Positions 8,612 to 17,257 of a stretch of DNA of 64,000 nucleotides are shown here, one piece after another. Numbering within the stretch: the first letter of the stretch is position 1; the number at the start of each line of letters is the position of its first letter. A program made the translations under genes and the position numbers. Below the pieces are notes generated by a model. That model was given only the letters and a program-made list of their open reading frames with translations. It was not told the origin of the DNA and made no database searches. This DNA comes from Akkermansiaceae bacterium (lineage in GTDB: Bacteria; Verrucomicrobiota; Verrucomicrobiia; Verrucomicrobiales; Akkermansiaceae), in assembly GCA_013041925.1 (NCBI GenBank), contig JABDRB010000012.1:186001-250000 (forward strand), written 5' to 3'.

Positions 8612-10195
8612 ATGTTTGTTCTCAAAAAATTATTTCAGCTCCGCGACAAGACACAGGGAGAAGACGAAGAGAAGCCCTTTTTAGAGCACCTCGAGGATCT
8701 TCGTATCGTCATTACTCGTGTCGTCCTCACCCTCGTCATCGCCATGGCGGTTTGTTTCGTATTTAGAAATGAACTCATGACCATCATCCGGCGCCCGGTC
8801 GAGCAGGTCTGGAAGATCAGCCAAGATGACAAAATGCCCAAGGGCCCCGTAACGATTGATCTCGACACATGGGAACAGGCGAAAAAAGCCGCCCGTGACA
8901 CGGCCAAGTTCAACCCAGCACAACGCGAATATTATTTTAAACATGTCGATCACGATGACGCGGGCAATCTAAAATTTCATACGGAAAGCGTGCTCTATTA
9001 CCAAGCCGCCATCGACATGGAAAACACGAATGGGACTGGCACCACGTTCATTGAGGATTTTCCAGACATCTCAGAAGAGATGCGCCAGCAGCTACTCGCG
9101 CTCATTGAGGAAGGGAAAAGGCCCGACGTCGCCGTCGATTCACGGGGGAAACTTGTGCTCATGCAAGCATTGAACCCGACCGAGGGATTCATGCTCTCCA
9201 TCAAACTTTCCCTTTTTGCGGGCATCGTTCTCTCGTTCCCCCTGCTGCTTCTTTTCACCCTCCAGTTCATCTTACCCGGCCTGCGCCATAACGAGAAAAG
9301 GGCACTCTGGCCCGCGATGGCTATCGGTTTTGGTCTTTTCCTCACCGGGGTCCTTTTTTCCTACTTTTTCGTCCTCCCGAAGGTGCTCGACTTCTTCTAC
9401 AATTACAGCCAGCAAATGGGTGTTACCAATGAATGGCGTATTGGATATTATATTTCATTTGCCACGCAGTTCACCCTCATCTTTGGCCTCAGCTTTGAAC
9501 TCCCGGTCGTGGTGATGACCATGGTTAAACTCGGCATTCTGAACTATGAGGTGATGCGCAATACCCGATCCTATGCCATTCTCGCTATTGTGGTCATCGC
9601 CGCCATCATCACACCCACCCCCGACGCATTCACCCTGCTGCTGCTCGCAGGCCCGATGATCCTGCTCTACGAAATTTGTATCTGGCTCGCCTTCTTCCAT
9701 AACCGCAAACAACGTGAGAAAGAACACATAGAGGCCGAAGAGTTACGCCAAAAACTACTCGCTTCACCCGCCTATGCTGTCAGCCGTGACGATGACGATG
9801 ACCCCGATGGGGATGATGATCACGATCCTGATCATCCGGATTACCCAGAATACGAGAGTGATCCCGAATACGAAAGCGATCCCGATTACTATCGCGGTGA
9901 TGAGTCCGAGAGCGACTATGACCTCGATCACCCCGACGACGATCCAGACACCCTCGACCGTAACCCGTATGACGATGACGCCCACCTCAACGAGGATGAG
10001 GGCGACGAAGATGACACTGGCACCCACGACTTCACCGAGGGTGAACTCGAACGGGATTATCAGCACGACGACCATCCGTCCAGCGATAGCCACAAAGCTT
10101 CCGAAAAATCTCCAGATACGGAATCACCTGATGCCCCGCACCCACAGGAGGGAGGGGAACATGACGACGGCGACTCCAAAAAGACATCATCCTGA
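8612..10195 (+). CDS. tatC: Sec-independent protein translocase TatC with long acidic tail
   Basis: Core subunit of the twin-arginine translocase, recognising RR signal peptides. FLEHLEDLR at 23-31 is the diagnostic cytoplasmic N-terminus, followed by TM1 (33-52) and five more membrane segments from about residue 190 to 370. At 527 aa it is about twice the usual 250. Two additions explain this: a periplasmic insertion of about 130 residues between TM1 and TM2, and a C-terminal tail of about 137 residues (from about 390) dominated by Asp/Glu with repeated YESDP units. tatA/tatB are not in the window. The tail is cytoplasmic by topology; its function is unknown. Confidence 0.93.
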   Translation: MFVLKKLFQLRDKTQGEDEEKPFLEHLEDLRIVITRVVLTLVIAMAVCFVFRNELMTIIRRPVEQVWKISQDDKMPKGPVTIDLDTWEQAKKAARDTAKFNPAQREYYFKHVDHDDAGNLKFHTESVLYYQAAIDMENTNGTGTTFIEDFPDISEEMRQQLLALIEEGKRPDVAVDSRGKLVLMQALNPTEGFMLSIKLSLFAGIVLSFPLLLLFTLQFILPGLRHNEKRALWPAMAIGFGLFLTGVLFSYFFVLPKVLDFFYNYSQQMGVTNEWRIGYYISFATQFTLIFGLSFELPVVVMTMVKLGILNYEVMRNTRSYAILAIVVIAAIITPTPDAFTLLLLAGPMILLYEICIWLAFFHNRKQREKEHIEAEELRQKLLASPAYAVSRDDDDDPDGDDDHDPDHPDYPEYESDPEYESDPDYYRGDESESDYDLDHPDDDPDTLDRNPYDDDAHLNEDEGDEDDTGTHDFTEGELERDYQHDDHPSSDSHKASEKSPDTESPDAPHPQEGGEHDDGDSKKTSS

Positions 10196-10243
10196 GCCAG
10201 ACGATTGACTCACTCCCACCGAACCCATCATACCCAATAAACC

Positions 10244-11119
10244 ATGCACTCGATGACAGGATTTGGCCGTGCCGAGCACGCCACCAGCACGATTGCCGCC
10301 AGGATTGAGGCGTCATCCGTAAACCGCAAGCAGGGTGAAATTGTCATCCAACTCCCCCGTGCCTACGCCGAACTCGAAGCAGGCATCCGCAAAGCCGCCC
10401 TGCAAAAACTCTCCCGCGGTCGGGTGAATATCTCCATCCAGTTAGAACAACCCGATGGAGCGACCCACGCCATCCGTGTCAACGCAGCCCGCGCCCGCGC
10501 ACTTGAAGCGGCATTCAGTGAACTCTCCAACACCATCGACCGCAACGTAGAATTAACATCATCCGATTTCCTCCGCACTCCCGAGGTCATCGAATTCGAT
10601 CATGCCCCCGCCGACCCAGATGATGCCAAGCAGGCGATCATGCCAGCGCTCGATGCCGCACTTGATCAAATGATCGCCATGCGCGCTAACGAAGGGCAAC
10701 ACCTTCTCCACGATGTGGAAAACCGTATTTCCACCTTAGAAAACATCACCCAGCAAATCGTAGTCCAAGCGCCATCCGTGCTCGAGCGCTACCGTGAAAA
10801 CCTGCACCGCCGACTCACCGAAGCCCAACTCGACATTGACCTCAGTGACGACCGCATTCTCAAGGAGATCGGCCTCTTTGCCGACCGGTGTGATATCACC
10901 GAAGAGATCACCCGACTTCACTCCCACTTTGACAAATTCCGTGAATACCTGGCTCTGGACGAACCCGTTGGCCGACCCCTCGACTTCCTCTGTCAGGAGC
11001 TGAACCGTGAGTTCAACACCATCGGATCCAAAGCCAACGATGCCACCCTAGCCCAACACATCGTTAACGCCAAAACTGAATTGGAAAAAATCCGAGAACA
11101 AATCCAAAATGTGGAGTGA
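10244..11119 (+). CDS. yicC: YicC-family endoribonuclease
   Basis: 291 aa, the family length. N-terminal MHSMTGFGRAE and C-terminal GRPLDFLCQELNREFNTIGSK followed by a helix ending KIREQIQNVE are the two family signatures (YicC_N and DUF1732). YicC proteins are cytoplasmic endoribonucleases involved in RNA turnover. The ATG at 10244 is 48 bp after tatC on the same strand. Confidence 0.93.
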   Translation: MHSMTGFGRAEHATSTIAARIEASSVNRKQGEIVIQLPRAYAELEAGIRKAALQKLSRGRVNISIQLEQPDGATHAIRVNAARARALEAAFSELSNTIDRNVELTSSDFLRTPEVIEFDHAPADPDDAKQAIMPALDAALDQMIAMRANEGQHLLHDVENRISTLENITQQIVVQAPSVLERYRENLHRRLTEAQLDIDLSDDRILKEIGLFADRCDITEEITRLHSHFDKFREYLALDEPVGRPLDFLCQELNREFNTIGSKANDATLAQHIVNAKTELEKIREQIQNVE

Positions 11120-11180
11120 ACATGCAAGAACCGACGCCCAACCCGCTACCTCCCCACGCCCCTTCGGCGGATACCCAACC

Positions 11181-11828
11181 ATGAATTCTTTCCTCGACCC
11201 CACTCAAACATCGCTTAAAATCTGCGGTGTCACGCGCGCCGAGGACGCCGCGCAATTAGTCGATCTCGGCGTGCAGGCACTCGGTGTCAACTTCTGGCCG
11301 GCATCCAGACGATTCATCGCACCCGACGACGCTACCCCCCTCCTGTTAGCCTGCCAAAACCAATTGGTGCGTGTCGGTGTTTTTGTCAATGCCGACCCCG
11401 AGCTCCCCCGTCGATTGCTCGAAGAAGGCCTCATCGATCTTGCCCAGTTCCATGGGGACGAATCCCCTGCCTACTGCGCCCCCTTTGCCGACGCCAAGCT
11501 CCCATTCATCAAAGCCATCGGCGTCAGCAATGCCAAATCATTAGCCAACATCACCGACTATGCCGCCACCGCCATTCTGCTCGATACCCCAGCCCCAGGC
11601 GTCTACGGAGGGACCGGTGAGAAATTCGACTGGACACACGCCCGCGCATTTATCGATGCACACCCCGATATCCCGGTGCTGCTTGCAGGCGGGATTACCC
11701 CCGATAATGCCGCTCAAGCCATCGATCAAGTCCACCCCGCCGCCCTCGATATCGCCTCGGGCGCCGAACTCACACCCGGCGTCAAAGATTTCGATAAAGT
11801 CCAATCCCTGCTCGACGCATTGACTTAA
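11181..11828 (+). CDS. trpF: Phosphoribosylanthranilate isomerase
   Basis: Third step of tryptophan synthesis: N-(5-phosphoribosyl)anthranilate to the enol-ribulose form. A beta/alpha barrel of 215 aa with KICGVTR (catalytic Cys) near residue 13, FHGDE, catalytic-type Asp in LLDTPAPGVYGGTG, LLAGGITPDN and DIASGAE (phosphate-binding loops). An earlier in-frame ATG at 11109 overlaps yicC and adds unconserved residues, so MNSFLDPTQ at 11181 is chosen. No other trp genes are nearby. Confidence 0.95.
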   Translation: MNSFLDPTQTSLKICGVTRAEDAAQLVDLGVQALGVNFWPASRRFIAPDDATPLLLACQNQLVRVGVFVNADPELPRRLLEEGLIDLAQFHGDESPAYCAPFADAKLPFIKAIGVSNAKSLANITDYAATAILLDTPAPGVYGGTGEKFDWTHARAFIDAHPDIPVLLAGGITPDNAAQAIDQVHPAALDIASGAELTPGVKDFDKVQSLLDALT

Positions 11829-11856
11829 TCGCAGCACGACAGCTCGCCTACCTCCC

Positions 11857-12237
11857 ATGCAATGGATCTACATCTTTCTCGGCGGCGGTCTCGGAGCGGT
11901 CTCACGCTTCGGGCTCTCCTCCAGTATTCAGGCGCTCGCCGAGCACACGCGTTTGCACCGACTCCCGGTTGGGATCTTCGCCTGCAACCTGCTGGGCAGC
12001 TTTTTAATCGGATGCCTTTTCGGTTACATTGCCACCCGTGGAAACGAGCATCCCGCATGGCTCCACCCGCTTGCCGTCACCGGTTTCCTCGGTGCCTTCA
12101 CCACCTTTTCCACCTTTGCTCTCGATAGCTATAAGCTCTTCTCCAGTTCCCCCGCCCTTGCCCTCTTAAACATCACCGCATCCATCGTCGGCACCCTCAC
12201 CGCCGTCTGGCTCGGGTTTAAAATCTGCGGGCCATAA
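11857..12237 (+). CDS. crcB: Fluoride channel FluC/CrcB
   Basis: 126 aa with four membrane helices, the family size. Family signatures are visible: GGGLGAVSRF at the start, CNLLGSFLIG in helix 2 and GFLGAFTTFSTF in helix 3 (the Phe-box and Na-binding region). It works as a dual-topology homodimer that exports fluoride. No fluoride riboswitch is recognisable in the 28-bp gap after trpF. Confidence 0.95.
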   Translation: MQWIYIFLGGGLGAVSRFGLSSSIQALAEHTRLHRLPVGIFACNLLGSFLIGCLFGYIATRGNEHPAWLHPLAVTGFLGAFTTFSTFALDSYKLFSSSPALALLNITASIVGTLTAVWLGFKICGP

Positions 12238-12345
12238 GTCAGGGAGACAGGGTAAGCCCCCCCTCCGAGCGACGATCTTAAAACAAGTTCGCTCACGGCC
12301 CAAATTTGTTCTGTAATTTCATCGATTCCTTGGTTAAATCCAGTT

Positions 12346-12738
12346 ATGCGACCCCTCAAAGACGGCATCCGATCACTCGTCAAAATCGATTTCTACGGCA
12401 ACGTCCACAAGTATTTTCGTGGCTCTGACAAAGAAGCACGTTTCGCCAACGAAGTCCGCATCCTCAAGGCACTCGAACAACGTGGTTGTCAAAACGTCCC
12501 GCACTTCATCGAATGTGATGAAAGCGAACTCCACCTCGTCACCAGCAACTGCGGCAGCCCGGCCCCGAACCTATCTCGCAAGAAGTCCGACTCCCTCTTT
12601 CAAAAACTCGAGGAACAATTCGGTGTCCGTCACGACGACCCCGAGCCACGCAACATCACCTACGACAATAAGGCGGGCCAGTTTTGCATCATCGACTTCG
12701 AGCTTGCCACCCTGCTGGAGGCCCCAGAATCTGCGTGA
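12346..12738 (+). CDS. Minimal protein-kinase-like protein
   Basis: 130 aa, about half of a kinase fold. KYFRGSDKEARFANEVRIL resembles the lysine/alpha-C region and HDDPEPRNITYD...CIIDFELA resembles the HxDxxxxN catalytic loop and DFG-type magnesium loop (here DFE). The glycine-rich loop and C-lobe are missing or very reduced. It ends 22 bp before a PP2C phosphatase, so the two may form a kinase/phosphatase pair acting on the same target. Activity is uncertain. Confidence 0.65.
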   Translation: MRPLKDGIRSLVKIDFYGNVHKYFRGSDKEARFANEVRILKALEQRGCQNVPHFIECDESELHLVTSNCGSPAPNLSRKKSDSLFQKLEEQFGVRHDDPEPRNITYDNKAGQFCIIDFELATLLEAPESA

Positions 12739-12760
12739 TCATACAGCCACCCACTCTGCT

Positions 12761-13654
12761 ATGACCACGACCAATCCCTTCCTTCCAGGCGCCCAAGTAG
12801 GCGAGCAGGATGAGTCGACTACCTCGATCACATGGTCAGCTCAATCCGTTTCCGGCCGTAAAAAACCGATCAACGATGATGCCTGGCTCGCATTTGCATC
12901 CGACATCAAGGGGGCGTCACTTTTAGAAAAAGACGGGACGCATTCACTCGATGCCCATGACCTCATCTATGCCGTCTCCGATGGCATGGGCGGCGGCAAT
13001 GCAGGCGACGTCGCCTCCCGCCTCATGCTCGAACAACTCAGCGCCATGATCCCCCGCACGTTTAAAACCGCCGCGTCCGGACTACGCCCAGGATACTTTA
13101 CCCACCTCCAACAGGCTATTCAGGCGGTGCACCTCGCCGTCAATGGTCACGCCGGTGAAAACGACCATAGAAAAGGCATGGCCGCAACACTTGCCCTGAC
13201 GTGGTTCACCCCAGAAAACCTCTACCTCTGCAACGTTGGCGATAGCAGAATCTACCTCCACCGGAAAAATACCGACGGAGAAGCTGAAACCCGTCAATTA
13301 ACAGAAGATCACACCTTTGCTTGGAAAAAATTCCAGCGTGGAGAGCTCAATGAACGATCCTTCCGTGCCCACCCGCGCCGATCAGCCCTCTACGAGGTCG
13401 TCGGTGGAGGACACCGCACGGTCAACCCCTATATCGCCGCCTTCCCCTACCAAGCAGGTGACCGGTTCCTGCTCTGCAGCGATGGACTCATCGATGGCCT
13501 CTGGGATAAACACATCCATTCCGCATTTTTAAAAAACCCAGACTCGACAAGCGACCTTGCAGAGTCTCTCATGTCGCGTGCCGTCACCAATGACGGCAAT
13601 GACGATACCACCGTGATAGCATTACACGTCCATGATATGGTAAAAAAGGGATAA
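12761..13654 (+). CDS. PP2C-family Ser/Thr protein phosphatase
   Basis: 297 aa from ATG 12761 (MTTTNPFLPG). The open frame extends upstream through the preceding gene, but alignment begins near SVSGRKKPINDDAWLAF. Metal-binding motifs: NDD near 43, VSDGMGGGNAGDVAS, GDSRIYL, LCSDGLIDGLW and NDGNDDTTVIAL. A manganese/magnesium-dependent cytosolic phosphatase. Next to a minimal kinase-like gene. Confidence 0.9.
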   Translation: MTTTNPFLPGAQVGEQDESTTSITWSAQSVSGRKKPINDDAWLAFASDIKGASLLEKDGTHSLDAHDLIYAVSDGMGGGNAGDVASRLMLEQLSAMIPRTFKTAASGLRPGYFTHLQQAIQAVHLAVNGHAGENDHRKGMAATLALTWFTPENLYLCNVGDSRIYLHRKNTDGEAETRQLTEDHTFAWKKFQRGELNERSFRAHPRRSALYEVVGGGHRTVNPYIAAFPYQAGDRFLLCSDGLIDGLWDKHIHSAFLKNPDSTSDLAESLMSRAVTNDGNDDTTVIALHVHDMVKKG

Positions 13655-13676
13655 AATACCCCCGAATTTCCAATGA

Positions 13677-13692
13677 TGGCACGAAATTTGCT
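13677..13692 (+). promoter_or_regulatory. Sigma-54 (RpoN) promoter of glnII
   Basis: TGGCACG (13677-13683) and TTGCT (13688-13692) match the -24/-12 consensus TGGCACG-N4-TTGCW exactly, with GG and GC 12 bp apart. The predicted start is near 13703, giving a leader of about 63 nt before glnII. RpoN control of glutamine synthetase is a classical nitrogen-starvation response. Confidence 0.8.
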
Positions 13693-13765
13693 GTTTGATC
13701 ATTGAAATTGCTTCGTCGCAGCAAATCCAGCGGCAACTCAGACAAAACCATTAAAAAAAGACATT

Positions 13766-14779
13766 ATGGCTAAATACAGACTCGATTACATCTGGCTTGA
13801 CGGCTACACGCCCGTCCAGAACCTCCGCACCAAGTGCATGCTCAAGGACTTTGACGAGTTCCCCACCCTCGACCAGCTTCCTGACTGGGGATTCGACGGT
13901 TCCTCCACCCAACAGGCTGAAGGCGGCGACTCTGATTGTGTGCTCAAGCCAGTAGCTCTCTACCCTGACGGCACCCGTGAGAATGGCATCATCGTTATGT
14001 GTGAAGTCATGCTTCCCGACGGTAGCGCGCACTCATCCAACGGCCGCGCCAGCATCCCTGACGATCCCGGCACATGGTTTGGATTCGAACAGGAATACTT
14101 CCTCATGCAAGAAGGCGTCCCTCTCGGTTTCCCCAAAGGCGGATACCCAGGACCCCAAGGCGAATACTACTGCGGTGTCGGCTTTGCCAACGTCGGCGGA
14201 ATCGCCCGTGAAATCACCGACACCCACCTTGACCTCTGCCTTTACGCTGGCATCAACCACGAAGGCATCAATGCCGAGGTTGCCAAAGGTCAGTGGGAAT
14301 TCCAGGTCTTCGCCAAAGGCTCCAAAAAAGCCGCCGATGACATCTGGGTCGCCCGATTCCTCCTACTCCGCCTTTGTGAAGAGTTCGAAGTGGACGTCGA
14401 GTGGCACTGTAAGCCGATCACAGGCGACTGGAATGGCTCAGGAATGCACGCCAACTTCTCGACTGATCACCTGCGCGAAGTCGGTGGTAAGGAATACTTC
14501 CTCAAGCTCATGGACGCCTTTGAAGAGTTCACCGAAGAGCACATCGCCGTTTACGGCCCTGACAACGACCAGCGCCTGACTGGCCTTCATGAAACTCAGT
14601 CCATCGACAAGTTCTCATGGGGTGTTGCCGACCGTGGAGCATCAATCCGTGTGCCACATGGATTCGTCAAAGACGACGCCTACAAAGGCTACCTTGAAGA
14701 CCGTCGCCCGAACTCACAGGGTGACCCCTACAAGATTGCCGGACGTATTATCCAGACCATCCAGTCTGTCGAAATCTAA
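13766..14779 (+). CDS. glnII: Glutamine synthetase, class II (eukaryotic type)
   Basis: ATP-dependent ligation of ammonia to glutamate. 337 aa, the short GSII length, against about 470 for GSI. Landmarks: WGFDGSSTQQAEGGDSDC (beta-grasp), GFEQEYFL (metal-binding Glu), GQWEFQV, GDWNGSGMHANFST (glutamate/ATP site), and DKFSWGVADRGASIRVP. The adenylylation site of GSI is absent, so control is likely transcriptional, consistent with the sigma-54 promoter upstream and a strong terminator downstream. Monocistronic. Confidence 0.95.
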   Translation: MAKYRLDYIWLDGYTPVQNLRTKCMLKDFDEFPTLDQLPDWGFDGSSTQQAEGGDSDCVLKPVALYPDGTRENGIIVMCEVMLPDGSAHSSNGRASIPDDPGTWFGFEQEYFLMQEGVPLGFPKGGYPGPQGEYYCGVGFANVGGIAREITDTHLDLCLYAGINHEGINAEVAKGQWEFQVFAKGSKKAADDIWVARFLLLRLCEEFEVDVEWHCKPITGDWNGSGMHANFSTDHLREVGGKEYFLKLMDAFEEFTEEHIAVYGPDNDQRLTGLHETQSIDKFSWGVADRGASIRVPHGFVKDDAYKGYLEDRRPNSQGDPYKIAGRIIQTIQSVEI

Positions 14780-14801
14780 GCGATCCACCATCAACGATCT
14801 C

Positions 14802-14837
14802 AACCGGTCATGGCGTCAATGCCATGGCCGGTTTTTT
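14802..14837 (+). terminator. Rho-independent terminator of glnII
   Basis: AACCGGTCATGGC pairs with GCCATGGCCGGTT over 13 bp with one G-U, loop GTCAAT, then six T. The rest of the gap to 15133 shows no convincing gene. Confidence 0.88.
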
Positions 14838-15133
14838 GTATTCCCGTATATCATCCATAGCTCAGCCACGCCCAATACCACCTTCATGAATGGATAATCC
14901 ATCAACTCAGCCTAAAAAAGGCCAGGTATATCGTGATGTTTACGGACCTTACGCTACGCCCAAAGCCCTTCATCCCGCCTCTCCAGCTACGAAGAACAAA
15001 CCAAGAAACAAGCATCAGGGCTCACCAGTAAAGCATCAACAAAACTCATTTTTTTTACCGGCTACAAGTAGCAGAGTAATTCAGGACTCACCTGCAAGGC
15101 CTAAATAACCATCCTCGAATTGAGGTCCCTATA

Positions 15134-16225
15134 TTATTCGTCCACTGTCATTACACAATCATATATATACGCGGTACCAGTATCGGTTTCATAAGTCAAT
15201 TTCACTTTATGGATGAAAGATGGATCGAGTTCTATATTGACTGGAAGGGTTTCGGTAATGCGCCCATTTACTGTGGCGCTGCTTGTCTTTGAGAAAGTGT
15301 AGAGAACCTCATTAACGTACTCCTTACTGCGTAAAATCACCAACTCAACTTCAGAGGAATAACCGAAACTCCCCGAATAGGGCAAATAGCAATCAAGCTT
15401 AATTTGAGATATTTTCGAAAACCGAACTGGAATATTTGCATACCTGGATGCGCCACTACTAGACGTAGTAATTCTGATCGGCAGCGTGATATTACTATCA
15501 AACATAGTAGGCCTCCAAAGCACTTGTTGAACGGCTAGATCATCGGCTTGCAATGACGTGTTAGATACCCCCGATCTGAGGGCAAACGGCACAGCCAGCA
15601 CCCTATCCCTGGTCGACTGCACTATGCCATTGACGCTGAGTTGAAGCCAGTGTTCGGCACCGCCGGCCAAGGCCCCGCTGATGCCCTCTACCTCGCAGGA
15701 ATAGGTCACCGTGACCGTTCTGCCTGCAGCGGGCGCACCACTTATGTAGATGGCGCTTACGGTGCCGCTGCCGGAATCGAAGCTACCGAGGAAGTCGGAC
15801 GGCGAACTCGATCCACTGGTCTGAGACCAGGTGTAGGTGCCGTCGGTGATTGACACGGTGTTGGTCAGCGCGGTTTCGGTGAGCACCTTGTTGTAGACGG
15901 TGAGCGTTCCGTCCGTGGTTCCCACGGTCTCTGACTTGGTCACGATACTGGTTCCCGCTGCACCAAACTGAAAGCTGTAGATACCCCTTTCATCCAAAGC
16001 CGTCACGCCAATGCTCTCGCTGTAGAGCAGATTGCCGCCGCTGGCTGCATCGTAGATGGCCACGGCAAGGGTTTTATCGCCGGTGACAGGGTCTCCGCTG
16101 GCGTCGGTCAGGCGGCCCTGATAGTTGATCAGACTGGGAACGGCGGCATGGATGCTGATCACGGGGAAGATCGCGCAAAGCAAGGTGGTCAGGAGGTTTT
16201 TTTTGATGGCGTATTTCATGGTCAT
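15134..16225 (-). CDS. Exported 'NYQGRLTD' structural-type protein
   Basis: 363 aa with a signal peptide (MKYAIKKNLLTTLLCAIFPV, cleavage near HAA). The mature start NYQGRLTDASGDPVTG, the central GAEHWLQLSVNGIVQSTRDR and VPFALRSG form a module frequent in exported Verrucomicrobiota/Planctomycetota proteins of unknown role. The C-terminal 110 residues are beta-rich and unrecognised. The ATG may be MKYA two codons in. It lies 32 bp downstream of another exported gene and is probably co-transcribed. Confidence 0.7.
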   Translation of the reverse strand: MTMKYAIKKNLLTTLLCAIFPVISIHAAVPSLINYQGRLTDASGDPVTGDKTLAVAIYDAASGGNLLYSESIGVTALDERGIYSFQFGAAGTSIVTKSETVGTTDGTLTVYNKVLTETALTNTVSITDGTYTWSQTSGSSSPSDFLGSFDSGSGTVSAIYISGAPAAGRTVTVTYSCEVEGISGALAGGAEHWLQLSVNGIVQSTRDRVLAVPFALRSGVSNTSLQADDLAVQQVLWRPTMFDSNITLPIRITTSSSGASRYANIPVRFSKISQIKLDCYLPYSGSFGYSSEVELVILRSKEYVNEVLYTFSKTSSATVNGRITETLPVNIELDPSFIHKVKLTYETDTGTAYIYDCVMTVDE

Positions 16226-16257
16226 GGTCTCGGTGGCTGGGTTTGGGATTCTAGTAT

Positions 16258-16908
16258 TTAGGGGGCTGCGGGAATGCTAATCTCCACGCGGAAGAAAAAC
16301 TTGGGGCTACCATAGAGGGGTGATTCCGCGGCAAGGGTGGACGGGTCAAAGCTAAAGATGTGCTGTGTGCCGTCCCCGTTGATCGTCTGTTGGATATACC
16401 AATCCTCCAGATTCTTGCTTACATAAACCTTGTAGCTGCGGTTGACGATGGTTTGGACTGGGAACGCGTAATCGGCCCCGTCGTGGTTCCCTCTAGGATT
16501 GAAGCGCGAGGTGATGTCGTTCGGGTCCGTGCCAGCCAGAAACTCCATCAGATTGGTGTTGCAGTCACCGTCAGGATCACCCTGCGGATCGGCCTCTATG
16601 TTACCAAAATGCTCCTTTTCCCATTCATCAGGTAACCCGTCATTGTCAGCGTCATAGGGCGCAGGCCCCACGTAGAGCACCTCGATCAGGCCAGAACTGA
16701 CGGTGCTTGTGCCGATCGCCACCACACTGCTAGCTACCGCCTCGCCGATGGCTCCATGGTTGATCAGTGTGCCCACAACCGATTTACCCCCCCCTGAATC
16801 GATCCCCCCGTAGCGCTCGGCCTGTGCGGGAATGGCAAACATAACGAGACCAAGAAATATGGGGAAGCTGAAAAAAATACGATACTTTAGCTGAGGATAC
16901 TGGTTCAT
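16258..16908 (-). CDS. Exported protein with thrombospondin-3-like calcium segment
   Basis: 216 aa: signal peptide ending near AQA (about 30), a Gly-rich stretch, then DADNDGLPDEWEKEHFG and DPDGDCNTNLMEFLAGTDPND, an Asp-rich calcium-binding TSP3-type repeat common on Verrucomicrobiota surface proteins, and a beta-rich C-terminus. Two slip-prone sequences sit at its start: a 13-bp tandem repeat abutting the ATG and a run of eight G in codons near 38-41 (16787-16794). Function unknown. Confidence 0.7.
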   Translation of the reverse strand: MNQYPQLKYRIFFSFPIFLGLVMFAIPAQAERYGGIDSGGGKSVVGTLINHGAIGEAVASSVVAIGTSTVSSGLIEVLYVGPAPYDADNDGLPDEWEKEHFGNIEADPQGDPDGDCNTNLMEFLAGTDPNDITSRFNPRGNHDGADYAFPVQTIVNRSYKVYVSKNLEDWYIQQTINGDGTQHIFSFDPSTLAAESPLYGSPKFFFRVEISIPAAP

Positions 16909-17001
16909 TAGAGGGGACTATTAGAGAGGACTATTAGAGAGGGCTATTAGAGAGGGCTATTAGAGAGGGCTATTAGATAGGGCTATTAGATATTAGGACT
17001 A
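16908..17001. repeat. 13-bp tandem repeat at a start codon
   Basis: Units of TTAGAGAGGGCTA (variants TTAGAGGGGACTA, TTAGAGAGGACTA, TTAGATAGGGCTA): six consecutive 13-bp copies from 16908 to 16985, then one degenerate 16-bp copy. The first unit begins on the last base of the ATG of the minus-strand gene, so the array is its 5' untranslated region. Confidence 0.9.
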
Positions 17002-17257
17002 ACTAAATAATCAAACAGATCACTTAATCAAGACAAAATTAAGAGAAATCTATAACGCACATACTCCAAGAAAAAAATGCTCGTTATATCATTCGGGGGG
17101 GGCATCTCGATCCCGACTAACGCCCCCCCCCGCTCCGTTAAGCGGTAGTTTTCAACTACCCCACTTGTAAGGCATGCGTCCAGACTCTATCCATCACTAA
17201 AGGGTAAATTTGCACAAGCTCCAGCTATAAAGTCTCGTTAAAACGTTCTGTGTTCCA
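17002..17257. other. Intergenic stretch with G8/C9 tracts and a small hairpin
   Basis: No gene is seen. A run of eight G (17095-17102) and a run of nine C (17123-17131) could pair as a long hairpin, and GGTAGTT/AACTACC (17144-17160) is a perfect 7-bp inverted repeat with a 3-nt loop. Neither is followed by a T run, so no terminator is called. Confidence 0.5.

Noticed and set aside
12419-12760. N-terminal extension of the PP2C frame
   Set aside because: Overlaps the kinase-like gene and is low-complexity Ser/Thr/Arg sequence.
14890-15108. 72-codon frame after the glnII terminator
   Set aside because: Pro/Lys-rich, no conserved feature or translation signal; left as non-coding.
17095-17131. 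G8 and C9 tracts as a G-quadruplex or terminator
   Set aside because: Single G tract per strand cannot make an intramolecular quadruplex, and no T run follows the potential hairpin.
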